Assembly: GCA_964569425.1 (NCBI GenBank)
Contig: CAZMVD010000108.1
Span: 1-14,788, forward strand
Direction of reading: 5' to 3'
Source of the DNA: JACQXM01 sp964569425
GTDB taxonomy: Bacteria > Planctomycetota > Phycisphaerae > UBA1845
DNA: 14,788 nucleotides
Shown here piece by piece: positions 1-5,320 of the stretch. A program made the position numbers and the translations under genes. Every line of letters starts with the position of its first letter. The stretch's first letter is position 1. The notes beneath the pieces were generated by a model. It saw only the letters and a program-made list of their open reading frames with translations. It ran no database searches and was not told the DNA's origin.

Positions 1-415
1 GAGCGCGCTGGCGATCGAGAGCGTGTGTGAGAAGTTCATTCGGCGGCGGGCGATCCGGCACCTGGAGAAGGGGCGGGTGGTGATCTTCGCGGCGGGGACG
101 GGCAACCCGTATGTGACGACAGATACGGGGGCGGCGCTGCGCGCGGCGGAGGTGCGGGCGGACGTGCTGCTGAAGGCGACGAAGGTGGACGGGGTGTACA
201 CGGCCGATCCGGCGCTCAACCCGGAGGCGACGCGGATTGAGAAGCTGACCTACAACCAGGTGATTGACGGGCGGCTGGCGGTGATGGACATGAGCGCGAT
301 CGATTTGTGCCAGCGGTGTGGCATTCCGATCGTGGTGCTGGATCTGCGGCGACCGGGGAACATGAGCGCGGTGCTGGCGGGCGACGGGGTGGGGACGATG
401 ATCGGGGCGGAGTAG
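1..415 (+). CDS. pyrH: UMP kinase (uridylate kinase), C-terminal part, 5' end outside window
   Basis: UMP kinase phosphorylates UMP to UDP with ATP in the cytoplasm, the first step from UMP to all pyrimidine nucleotides. The frame is already open at base 2 and gives 137 residues, roughly the last 57 percent of a usual ~240-residue PyrH. The diagnostic amino-acid-kinase block is clear: AAGTGNPYVTTDTGAALRA, then EVRADVLLKATKVDGVYTAD, then LTYNQVIDGRLAVMDMSAI and the C-terminal RPGNMSAVLAGDGVGTMI. The true start lies upstream of the window, so the in-frame GTG at 23 is not a start. In many bacteria pyrH is followed by frr (ribosome recycling factor); here it is followed by tandem repeats and an IS-split gene, and no frr is seen. 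Identification is confident. Confidence 0.95.
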   Translation, partial: SALAIESVCEKFIRRRAIRHLEKGRVVIFAAGTGNPYVTTDTGAALRAAEVRADVLLKATKVDGVYTADPALNPEATRIEKLTYNQVIDGRLAVMDMSAIDLCQRCGIPIVVLDLRRPGNMSAVLAGDGVGTMIGAE

Positions 416-420
416 GAGGA

Positions 421-620
421 CAGGCAAAACGCCGAAAACTGAAACGCCGAAAGCCGAAGCGCCGAAAGCCGGGCAGAAGGCAACAGGAAAAACGCTGAAA
501 ACCGAAACGCCGAAAGCCGGGCGGCAGGCAACAGGCAAAACGCCGAGAACTGAAACGCCGAAAGCCGGGCAGCAGGCAACAAAAGAAACGCCGAAACAGC
601 GAAAAGGCAAAAAGTCAAAA
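421..620. repeat. degenerate 48-bp tandem repeat array
   Basis: Three adjacent units are readable: 421-483 (63 bp), 484-531 (48 bp) and 532-579 (48 bp), followed by a decayed fourth unit from 580 to about 620. Each unit carries the core GAAACGCCGAAAGCCGGGC and ends in AGGCAA. Unit 1 is longer by 15 bp because its internal GAAGCGCCGAAAGCC segment is doubled, which suggests slippage. The array starts 5 bases after the pyrH stop. All lengths are multiples of three, so both strands stay open across it by arithmetic; the resulting Lys/Arg-rich and Leu/Phe/Ala-rich translations are not taken as genes. Confidence 0.8.
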
Positions 621-933
621 CGGGAGGCAGGAGGCGAGGGGCGGGAGGCTATTGAGGATTGTGGAGGGGCGGCGATTCTGCACACACTCTTACTCCCGGG
701 CGGCCGCGGGGTCGAAGGTCCACAACTCATTGTTCGGTGATCTGGCGCGGGAATGGCGGGGGAGTATCGGGAGCGCGAAAGGTCGCCAGCGTCCTGCGCA
801 TCGAGCATCACCATATGCCGGGCCACCGGCCGAAGATTGGGGCTATTTTTCTCGATTCCGTGGTCCGGAAGGGGTAGAATAGGCTATCGGACGCATCAAA
901 TCTCCGCGGGGCGGCGAAGGCGGGAGATTGACC
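580..933. other. intergenic stretch without a recognisable gene
   Basis: About 350 bases lie between the tandem repeats and the start of the split secreted gene. Short frames exist on both strands, but none has a convincing ribosome site, codon use or recognisable sequence. The only candidate signals are the decayed end of the repeat array (580-620) and a possible promoter at 852-880. Confidence 0.5.
852..880 (+). promoter_or_regulatory. possible sigma70-type promoter for the split secreted gene
   Basis: A good -10 box TAGAAT (875-880) is preceded by a weak -35 box TCGATT (852-857) with a 17-base spacer. Transcription would start near 887, giving a leader of about 47 bases to the ATG at 934. 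The -35 matches TTGACA at only three positions, so this is tentative. Confidence 0.35.
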
Positions 934-955
934 ATGCTCGGGCGACGCAGACTTA
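934..955 (+). pseudogene. 5' fragment of secreted-protein gene cut off by the IS5-family insertion
   Basis: ATG at 934 follows a purine-rich GGCGGGAGA ribosome site (920-928) at normal spacing and reads MLGRRRL before the frame runs into the insertion sequence at 956. Bases 953-955 (TTA) are one copy of the target-site duplication. Joining base 955 to base 1865, which removes the IS and the second TTA, gives MLGRRRL-TRWQDASARW followed by the hydrophobic core LTAAVLGGVCFGGALPA. This is a textbook Sec signal peptide: basic n-region, hydrophobic h-region, small-residue cleavage site. It shows that these 22 bases are the true start of the gene whose remainder ends at 2634. Confidence 0.75.
953..955. 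repeat. left copy of 3-bp target-site duplication (TTA)
   Basis: TTA directly abuts the left inverted repeat of the IS and is matched by TTA at 1862-1864 directly after the right inverted repeat. A 2-4 bp A/T-rich duplication is usual for IS5-family elements. Confidence 0.75.
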
Positions 956-968
956 GAGCCTATCCCAA
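956..968 (+). repeat. left terminal inverted repeat of IS
   Basis: GAGCCTATCCCAA is a perfect reverse complement of 1849-1861. The GGCTATCCCAAAA-like end is typical of IS5-type elements. Confidence 0.85.
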
Positions 969-1028
969 AATGGGCTGATCTGCCGATAAGGGTTTCGGGC
1001 ATGGACGCCCGGAAAGGCAGGTGCATGG

Positions 1029-1457
1029 ATGCCATCAGAAGGATCGGCGAGTCGTTGGCAGGTATCGGATGAGTTGTGGGCGTATGTCAAACCGCTGCTG
1101 CCGGAGCACAAGAACCCCGACCCCCACGGCCGCGGCCGGCCTCGGCGGAGCGATCGGGATGCGTTCAACGCCATTCTTTTCGTTCTGCGAACAGGTTGTC
1201 AGTGGAACGCCCTCAACGCCACGGGGATCTGTTCGAGTTCGACGGCCCACCGGCGATTTCAGGCATGGACCGAGGCCGGCGTCTTCGAGACGCTCTGGCG
1301 ATGGGGCCTGGAGGTGTACGACGAGTTGTGGGGCTTGGATTGGTCGTGGCTGAGCATGGACGGGGCGATGACCAAGGCACCACTGGGCGGGGAAAAAAAC
1401 CGGCCCCAACCCCACGGATCGGGCCAAATCCGGCACCAAGCGAAGCGTGCTGGTTGA
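1029..1457 (+). CDS. IS5-family transposase, first reading frame (N-terminal part)
   Basis: This frame gives the N-terminal part of a DDE transposase that cuts and joins the IS ends. It holds the usual N-terminal region (WQVSDELWAYVKPLLPEHK, then GRGRPRRSDRDAFNAILFVL) and the first catalytic aspartate, Asp111 in WLSMDGAMTKAP. Homology runs to GGEK at residues 120-123 and then breaks: after a run of seven A (1393-1399) this frame continues as unrelated residues to a TGA at 1455. The family sequence resumes in the other frame as TGPNPTDRAKSGTKRS. ATG at 1029 has a weak AGG ribosome site about 8 bases upstream. Alone this product lacks two of the three catalytic residues, so it is inactive unless frameshifting joins it to the second frame. 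Confidence 0.85.
   Translation: MPSEGSASRWQVSDELWAYVKPLLPEHKNPDPHGRGRPRRSDRDAFNAILFVLRTGCQWNALNATGICSSSTAHRRFQAWTEAGVFETLWRWGLEVYDELWGLDWSWLSMDGAMTKAPLGGEKNRPQPHGSGQIRHQAKRAG
1393..1399 (+). other. A7 run at the transposase frame switch
   Basis: Seven consecutive A follow GGCGGGG. An uninterrupted family reading (G-G-E-K-T-G-P-N-P) needs six A here; with seven, the first frame must shift by +1 (or -2) to reach the second. This may be a programmed frameshift or transcriptional slippage site, or simply an inactivating one-base insertion. Confidence 0.6.
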
Positions 1458-1857
1458 CGCGGACGGCGTGCCGATCGGGCTGGCCGTAGGGGGCGCGAAC
1501 GTGAACGACTTCAAGCTGATGCGCGAGACGATCGAGAGCATGGCGACGAAACGGCCGCGGCCCACGCGTGCCAAACCGCAGCGTTTGTGCCTTGACAAGG
1601 GGTATGACTACGACGAGGTTCGGGAATTAGCGCACGCGTTTCGATTCGAACCGCACATCCGATCGCGCGGCGAGGAGGTTCGGCGGAAACGTCAGGGATA
1701 TAAAGCGCGTCGCTGGGTGTCTGAGCGAACGCACAGTTGGATGAACCGCCCGCGCCGCGTCCTGATCCGCTGGGAAAAGAAAGTGCAGAACTACATCGCC
1801 ATGCTGCATCTGGCAATGGCGTTCATCGCGTTTCAGCAATCGAAGTTATTGGGATAG
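1447..1857 (+). CDS. IS5-family transposase, second reading frame (C-terminal catalytic part)
   Basis: This frame supplies the rest of the DDE catalytic domain. It shows the family block VPIGLAVGGANVNDFKLM, the second catalytic aspartate in LCLDKGYDYDEV, and the catalytic glutamate in WVSERTHSWMNRPRRV, ending with AMLHLAMAFIAFQQSKLLG. The homologous reading begins earlier, just after the A7 run at about 1399, so the GTG at 1447 is only the first formal start in this frame and probably is not used. Fused with the first frame the protein would be about 275 residues, normal for the family. The stop codon lies in the right inverted repeat. Whether a fusion is made cannot be told from sequence. 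Confidence 0.85.
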   Translation: MLVDADGVPIGLAVGGANVNDFKLMRETIESMATKRPRPTRAKPQRLCLDKGYDYDEVRELAHAFRFEPHIRSRGEEVRRKRQGYKARRWVSERTHSWMNRPRRVLIRWEKKVQNYIAMLHLAMAFIAFQQSKLLG

Positions 1858-1861
1858 GCTC
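1849..1861 (-). repeat. right terminal inverted repeat of IS
   Basis: TTGGGATAGGCTC is a perfect match to the inverted left end (956-968), followed directly by the second TTA (1862-1864). It contains the TAG stop of the second transposase frame. Confidence 0.85.
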
Positions 1862-1893
1862 TTACGCGATGGCAAGATGCATCAGCGAGGTGG

Positions 1894-2634
1894 TTGACGG
1901 CGGCGGTCTTGGGGGGCGTTTGCTTTGGCGGAGCCTTGCCGGCGCAAAACCCATCGGCCCAAAACGCGCCGCCCGTAACCGTGCCGGACAATCCACCGAC
2001 CGAACCTTGGTACCCGTTCAACATCAAGAAACTGCCTGAGAAACTGCCGTTTCAAGTCAGTCTTTCTAGCAAACAGGAAGGTGAATTCACATTGATCACC
2101 GTATCCTGGAAGGGTGGCCCATACCCGGCCATTCTCGTCGTCGATGTCGCTCATGATCGGGATCGCCTTTGGTCGCATCCCGTGAGTGAGTACGTTCCTG
2201 CTAGGGGGCGGCGTCTCGACAGACGCATTACTTGTGATGAGAAGGCCATACTGAAGGTCTCGAATGAACTCTACCGGGACTTCCGCGTGGACTTTCCCGA
2301 GCAGCCCATGGTGGTTTTCGCCTACGTCGTTGCCAGGACTGAACACTGGTTGCGCCACCCCGCGGGCGAGGGGCCTATGTCACATGAGGGACTTGGTCCC
2401 ATCAAGGAGCAGCAAGAACTTGGGCCAGGAGACTATGAAGATGAGTTCCGCATTGCCTCGCAGCACGGCGAAAGGTCTGTACGTTGGTTTCCCGGTGTAA
2501 AGGTCCGTTCAGTGAATGTTCCGCCGGGTGGTAACTTCGACGACGTGTTTGAGGAAACGGCCATTCGGGGTATCGCGCGACATGAGTATTACGTGCGTCC
2601 GGCTCCGTCGACTCCCGAAGTCCCAGAAGAGTAG
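1894..2634 (+). CDS. hypothetical secreted protein, 3' portion of gene split by the IS
   Basis: The frame is open from just after the transposase stop (1857) to TAG at 2632-2634. The first usable start codon inside it is TTG at 1894 and no good ribosome site precedes it, so the fragment may be poorly expressed. The original gene began at ATG 934. With the IS and one TTA removed, a 263-residue protein results, with a signal peptide ending near ALPAQ. The mature part starts with a Pro/Asn-rich segment (NPSAQNAPPVTVPDNPPTEP), followed by alternating beta-type stretches such as FTLITVSW and PYPAILVVDVAHDRD and an acidic EELGPGDYEDEF-like region. I recognise no family or catalytic motif. The frame shows no internal stop, consistent with recent disruption. 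The product is probably exported in the uninterrupted allele. Confidence 0.6.
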   Translation: MTAAVLGGVCFGGALPAQNPSAQNAPPVTVPDNPPTEPWYPFNIKKLPEKLPFQVSLSSKQEGEFTLITVSWKGGPYPAILVVDVAHDRDRLWSHPVSEYVPARGRRLDRRITCDEKAILKVSNELYRDFRVDFPEQPMVVFAYVVARTEHWLRHPAGEGPMSHEGLGPIKEQQELGPGDYEDEFRIASQHGERSVRWFPGVKVRSVNVPPGGNFDDVFEETAIRGIARHEYYVRPAPSTPEVPEE

Positions 2635-2737
2635 TGTTCCCTCTGAAGCGCATATTTTTGTGGAAGGGTTCCAATCTTGAGATCAATTCAGGGGCGGGGT
2701 GGCACTGACGGATTCCGATGTCGAAGGGATGCGGATG

Positions 2738-3046
2738 ATGTGCCACTGCTCTGTGAGCAGTGGTGGGTTGCATGCGGTTGTTCTGCCGCTGCTGTTGGCC
2801 GGTTTACCGCCACGCGCCGATTTTGCCCTGTCCAAGTGTGCACTGCTCGCAGAGCAGTGGCACACTGATCCTCCGGCACTGCTCACAGAGCAGTGGCACG
2901 CTGCTCCTCCGGCCACCGACTTGTGCGACGACAATGGCACATGCGTCGGAAGCGGCACGCCGTGCAACTTCTTGACCCGCTGCTGTGAGGACCTCGATCA
3001 ATGTATCCCCAACGGGCAGGATTGCTGGGGCCTCGAGGAGTGGTAG
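2738..3046 (+). CDS. small cysteine-rich secreted protein with embedded palindromic repeats (uncertain)
   Basis: From ATG 2738, with GAAGGG at 2723-2728 as ribosome site, the frame gives 102 residues; an in-frame GTG at 2699 would add 13. It has a hydrophobic core LHAVVLPLLLAGLPP that could be a signal peptide, then a 12-residue duplication (ALLAEQWHTDPP, ALLTEQWHAAPP) made by two palindrome copies, then a tail with seven cysteines ending in GQDCWGLEEW. The tail spacing C-x6-C-x5-C resembles modules in the large cysteine-rich protein at 9536-14161. One hairpin copy sits just behind the start codon and two just behind the hydrophobic core, as though repeats had been inserted in frame. I do not recognise the protein; it may be a real small secreted protein or a decayed remnant. 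Confidence 0.4.
   Translation: MCHCSVSSGGLHAVVLPLLLAGLPPRADFALSKCALLAEQWHTDPPALLTEQWHAAPPATDLCDDNGTCVGSGTPCNFLTRCCEDLDQCIPNGQDCWGLEEW
2743..2763. repeat. palindromic hairpin repeat, copy 1
   Basis: Stem CCACTGCTC (2743-2751), loop TGT, stem GAGCAGTGG (2755-2763). The 9-bp arms pair perfectly. The hairpin begins three bases after the ATG at 2738-2740. Confidence 0.85.
2836..2865. repeat. palindromic hairpin repeat, copy 2
   Basis: Inner arms CACTGCTC (2841-2848) and GAGCAGTG (2852-2859) enclose the loop GCA. The outer arms GTGTG (2836-2840) and CACAC (2861-2865) extend the stem past one unpaired G at 2860. The arms match copies 1 and 3. Confidence 0.85.
2877..2895. repeat. palindromic hairpin repeat, copy 3
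   Basis: Arms CACTGCTC (2877-2884) and GAGCAGTG (2888-2895) enclose the loop ACA. It lies exactly 36 bases after copy 2, and the flanking GGCAC and CTCCTCCGG-type bases are repeated too, so copies 2 and 3 look like a tandem duplication of 36 bp (12 codons). Confidence 0.85.
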
Positions 3047-3181
3047 CGGTCAATGACAAACGCCCTTGAATTGAGAATCGCCTGCCCACCGTAGGGGCGC
3101 CAACGCGGTATCATCGCTTTGTTTTGCGCGCGGCGCGAATTGGGTCGCGGGGCGAATGGTCGTGCGTCGGCGAGGATTCCG

Positions 3182-4912
3182 TCATGGGCTCGGTTCCACG
3201 GCCGGGGCGGGGAGGATGTGCGCCAGGCGGTGGGTCATGGTGTGTCGGGTGAGCGTCCATGCTTGCGCGGCCTGAGCCTGGGCCGCGGCGCGTGAATGGT
3301 CGGCGAGCCGTTGCTTGATGGTGCGGACCAGCTCGGCGCGGGTGCGCCAGGGGAGGAGTTGCGCGGACAGTTCGGCGAGTTCGGGGTATTGCTGCGCGAG
3401 CGCGGGGTGCGGGTTGCGAAAGCAGACGGCGAGGCCGCGGGCCAGGGCGTCGAGCACGGGGGTGACGGCGTCGGGGGTGAACAAGGGAACGACGACGACG
3501 CGGGTTTGCGACGACCAGGGCAGGTCGATCGACGGCGGGGTGAGCTGCGCCGTCCAACCGGCGGCGGCGAGGGACTCGGCGGCGGCGGCGGCGAGCTGCG
3601 CGGGCAGGACGCGCGCCTGCCAGAGGCCCAGGAAGAGGCGGCGGAGTTTGGGGTCGGTCAGTGTCACCTCGCTGGCACGTTCGGCGAGGGCGAGCAGGGA
3701 CTCGGCGCGGTCGGGGGCGACGGCGTCGACGTCGCGGCGGGTGGCGTTGCGGAGGGCCTGCCAGAGTTTCTGGTGGCTAGGCAGGGTGAGGTTACAGGCC
3801 GCGGCCTCGTCGTTGGGGGCATGGGTGAGCAGCGTGATGGGGGCGGCGGCGCCGGCGGGTTGGGTGTCTGCGGGGATTGTTTCGGCGGCGGCGGGAGGGG
3901 CGACGCGGAGCGATTCGGGGGGCACGGCGAGGGCGCGGAGCCGATCGAGCTGGGACCGTTCGGCGGCGTAGACGGTGAGGGCGGAGCCGGCGGCGGGGAA
4001 GGGCTCATCGGGGATGGCGGCAGCGGGGGCGAACCAGGCGGCGCGGGGCAGGTTCGGGGGCAGCCAGGGTAGCAGGCGTGAACCGAAGTGGTCGGCGAAG
4101 AGGACGAAATCGGCGGACGCCGACTCGACGGCGGCAAGTCGTGCCACGAGATGGCACTGATCGGGGGTCGAGGGCGCACAGGTTGCGTGCGGTCGGCCCA
4201 GTGCGGCGCAGGCGCGGGCGATGCGGCGCACCCAGGCCAGGCCCGCGGGGCGGGCGTCGACGCCGATGACGGCGACGCCGCCGGGACCGGGAGCGGGGTG
4301 ATTCCAGCGCGCGGCGATGCGCTCGGCGAGGGACTGCAACAGGGCGTGTTGGGCGGCGACGACGCGGGCACCGGCTTCTTCGAGGCGGCGGCGAAGGTCG
4401 GCAAGCTGCGGCGGGGCGAGGTGCGGGATGCTGACCACCTGGGTGGGGACTTCGTACCCCGGGTGGGCGGCGAAGAAGCGCTGAAGGCGCGCGGACAGGT
4501 CGTCGGCGAGCAGGAAGAGCACGCGCCCGGCTTCGATCAGCGCGGTGTAGTCGTATAGTTGCAGGGCGAGCCTGACGGCCAGGGGATCGGTTTCGACGAT
4601 GAAGACGGCGGTGTGGGCGGGGCTGCGTTCGGCGATGATCTTCGGCTCCAGGCCGGTGAGGACGCCGGGCAGGACGACGTTGGCGCCGTCGGAGGAATAG
4701 GAGGCGAGCATTTCGGGGGCGCTGATGGAGGGCATGGAGGAGCCGCCGAACCAGCGGGCGCGGCCGTCGGGGCCGATGATGCGGAACGTGGGATGGCCGT
4801 CGCGGCCGACGGCTGGTTGGACGGTGGACGGGATGTTGAGGGCGCGAAGCTGGTCGGCCAGTTCGGGCTGGCGGGACTGGAGGGCGAGTAGATTGGGCTC
4901 GGTGTGGTTCAA
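3182..4912 (-). CDS. glycosyltransferase-like protein (Maf/DUF115-like N-terminus, CgeB-like C-terminus)
   Basis: A 576-residue cytoplasmic-looking protein with no signal peptide or membrane segment. Residues 60-135 (SMPSISAPEML to HTAVFIVETDPLAVRLAL and LIEAGRVLFLLADDLS) resemble the N-terminal region of motility-accessory-factor/DUF115 proteins. Residues 211-345 form a Rossmann-like segment (GVAVIGVDARPAG, SADFVLFADHFG, PRAAWFAPAAAIPDE). Residues 470-566 look like the C-terminal part of CgeB-type glycosyltransferases (VVPLFTPDAVTPVLDALARGLAVCFRN, PELAEL, AWTLTRHTMTHRLAHIL). A role in glycosylating a surface structure is inference. I chose TTG at 4912 because CTGAGGT sits just upstream and homologous-looking sequence begins there; the frame stays open back to 5065, but that extension looks non-coding. 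It lies 186 bases downstream of the 54-residue membrane protein on the same strand. Confidence 0.6.
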   Translation of the reverse strand: MNHTEPNLLALQSRQPELADQLRALNIPSTVQPAVGRDGHPTFRIIGPDGRARWFGGSSMPSISAPEMLASYSSDGANVVLPGVLTGLEPKIIAERSPAHTAVFIVETDPLAVRLALQLYDYTALIEAGRVLFLLADDLSARLQRFFAAHPGYEVPTQVVSIPHLAPPQLADLRRRLEEAGARVVAAQHALLQSLAERIAARWNHPAPGPGGVAVIGVDARPAGLAWVRRIARACAALGRPHATCAPSTPDQCHLVARLAAVESASADFVLFADHFGSRLLPWLPPNLPRAAWFAPAAAIPDEPFPAAGSALTVYAAERSQLDRLRALAVPPESLRVAPPAAAETIPADTQPAGAAAPITLLTHAPNDEAAACNLTLPSHQKLWQALRNATRRDVDAVAPDRAESLLALAERASEVTLTDPKLRRLFLGLWQARVLPAQLAAAAAESLAAAGWTAQLTPPSIDLPWSSQTRVVVVPLFTPDAVTPVLDALARGLAVCFRNPHPALAQQYPELAELSAQLLPWRTRAELVRTIKQRLADHSRAAAQAQAAQAWTLTRHTMTHRLAHILPAPAVEPSP

Positions 4913-5098
4913 AGGGACCTCAGAAGCGGCGTTGCGCGGACCCTGGAGGTCGGCTCTCCGATGATGGGCAACGGCAAGCGGGTCGGTGCGCCCGCGCGGG
5001 CGAAGCTGCGGCTGGATCCGAGTGCCACGGCCAGGCACCGCCGAGATGGTTCCCGTGCCGGACAACCGGCCACGCTTGCGAACCCATGGCGCTCCGCG

Positions 5099-5263
5099 TC
5101 AGGTAAAGGCCATGACCGCGAGAAACACGACCCAGCCGGCGAAGGCCAATACCCAGGCGGCGACGGGCCAGCGGGCCATGGGCGGCGCATTGCCGACGGG
5201 CACGCCGGGGTCGTTCCAGTCAATTTTGGGGGGCGGCGATTGTTCTTTTTCAGAAGACATCAT
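5099..5263 (-). CDS. small single-pass membrane protein, 54 residues
   Basis: The protein begins MMSSEKEQSPPPKIDWNDPG, continues VPVGNAPPMARWP, and ends in a single hydrophobic helix (VAAWVLAFAGWVVFLAVMAF, residues 34-53). The charged, Pro-rich N-terminus followed by one C-terminal helix suggests a tail-anchored or N-in membrane peptide. Two ATGs stand in tandem (5263 and 5260), and TAGGAT lies about 9 bases upstream on the coding strand. I recall similar short 'NDP-VP-GNAPP-RWP' peptides in planctomycetes, but their function is unknown to me. It sits 57 bases downstream of the DUF1573 gene and upstream of the glycosyltransferase, all on the same strand, so an operon is possible. Confidence 0.65.
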   Translation of the reverse strand: MMSSEKEQSPPPKIDWNDPGVPVGNAPPMARWPVAAWVLAFAGWVVFLAVMAFT

Positions 5264-5320
5264 GCGGGCATCCTACCATGGAGCGACGAAGGGGGAATCG
5301 GGCGGTCAGTGTGATTGGCA

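Larger units (their letters stand above)
956..1861 (+). mobile_element. complete IS5-family insertion sequence, 906 bp
   Basis: The element is bounded by perfect 13-bp terminal inverted repeats: GAGCCTATCCCAA at 956-968 and its reverse complement TTGGGATAGGCTC at 1849-1861. Both ends are flanked by TTA. It encodes a DDE transposase in two overlapping frames, with the stop codon of the second frame (1855-1857) inside the right inverted repeat. Size, end sequence, short A/T target duplication and two-frame transposase fit the IS5 family, probably the IS427-like group. Intact ends and matching target duplication imply a fairly recent insertion. It lies within the signal-peptide region of a host gene in the same orientation. 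Confidence 0.9.

Noticed and set aside
250..618. Minus-strand frame across the tandem repeats with repeated LLPAARLSAF-like peptides
   Set aside because: The periodic peptide follows from 48-bp repeats being a multiple of three; part of the frame is antisense to pyrH and there is no ribosome site.
2743..2895. CRISPR-like array
   Set aside because: The spacing between the three palindromes is unequal (97 and 36 bases between centres), the repeats are only about 20 bases, and no cas gene is present.
3296..4072. 258-residue plus-strand Gly-rich frame
   Set aside because: It is antisense to the glycosyltransferase-like gene; its low-complexity Gly/Glu/Arg content is typical of a shadow.
4913..5065. 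N-terminal extension of the glycosyltransferase-like protein back to 5065
   Set aside because: The 51 extra residues are Arg/Gly/Pro-rich without structure, and TTG at 4912 has a ribosome-site-like CTGAGGT just upstream.
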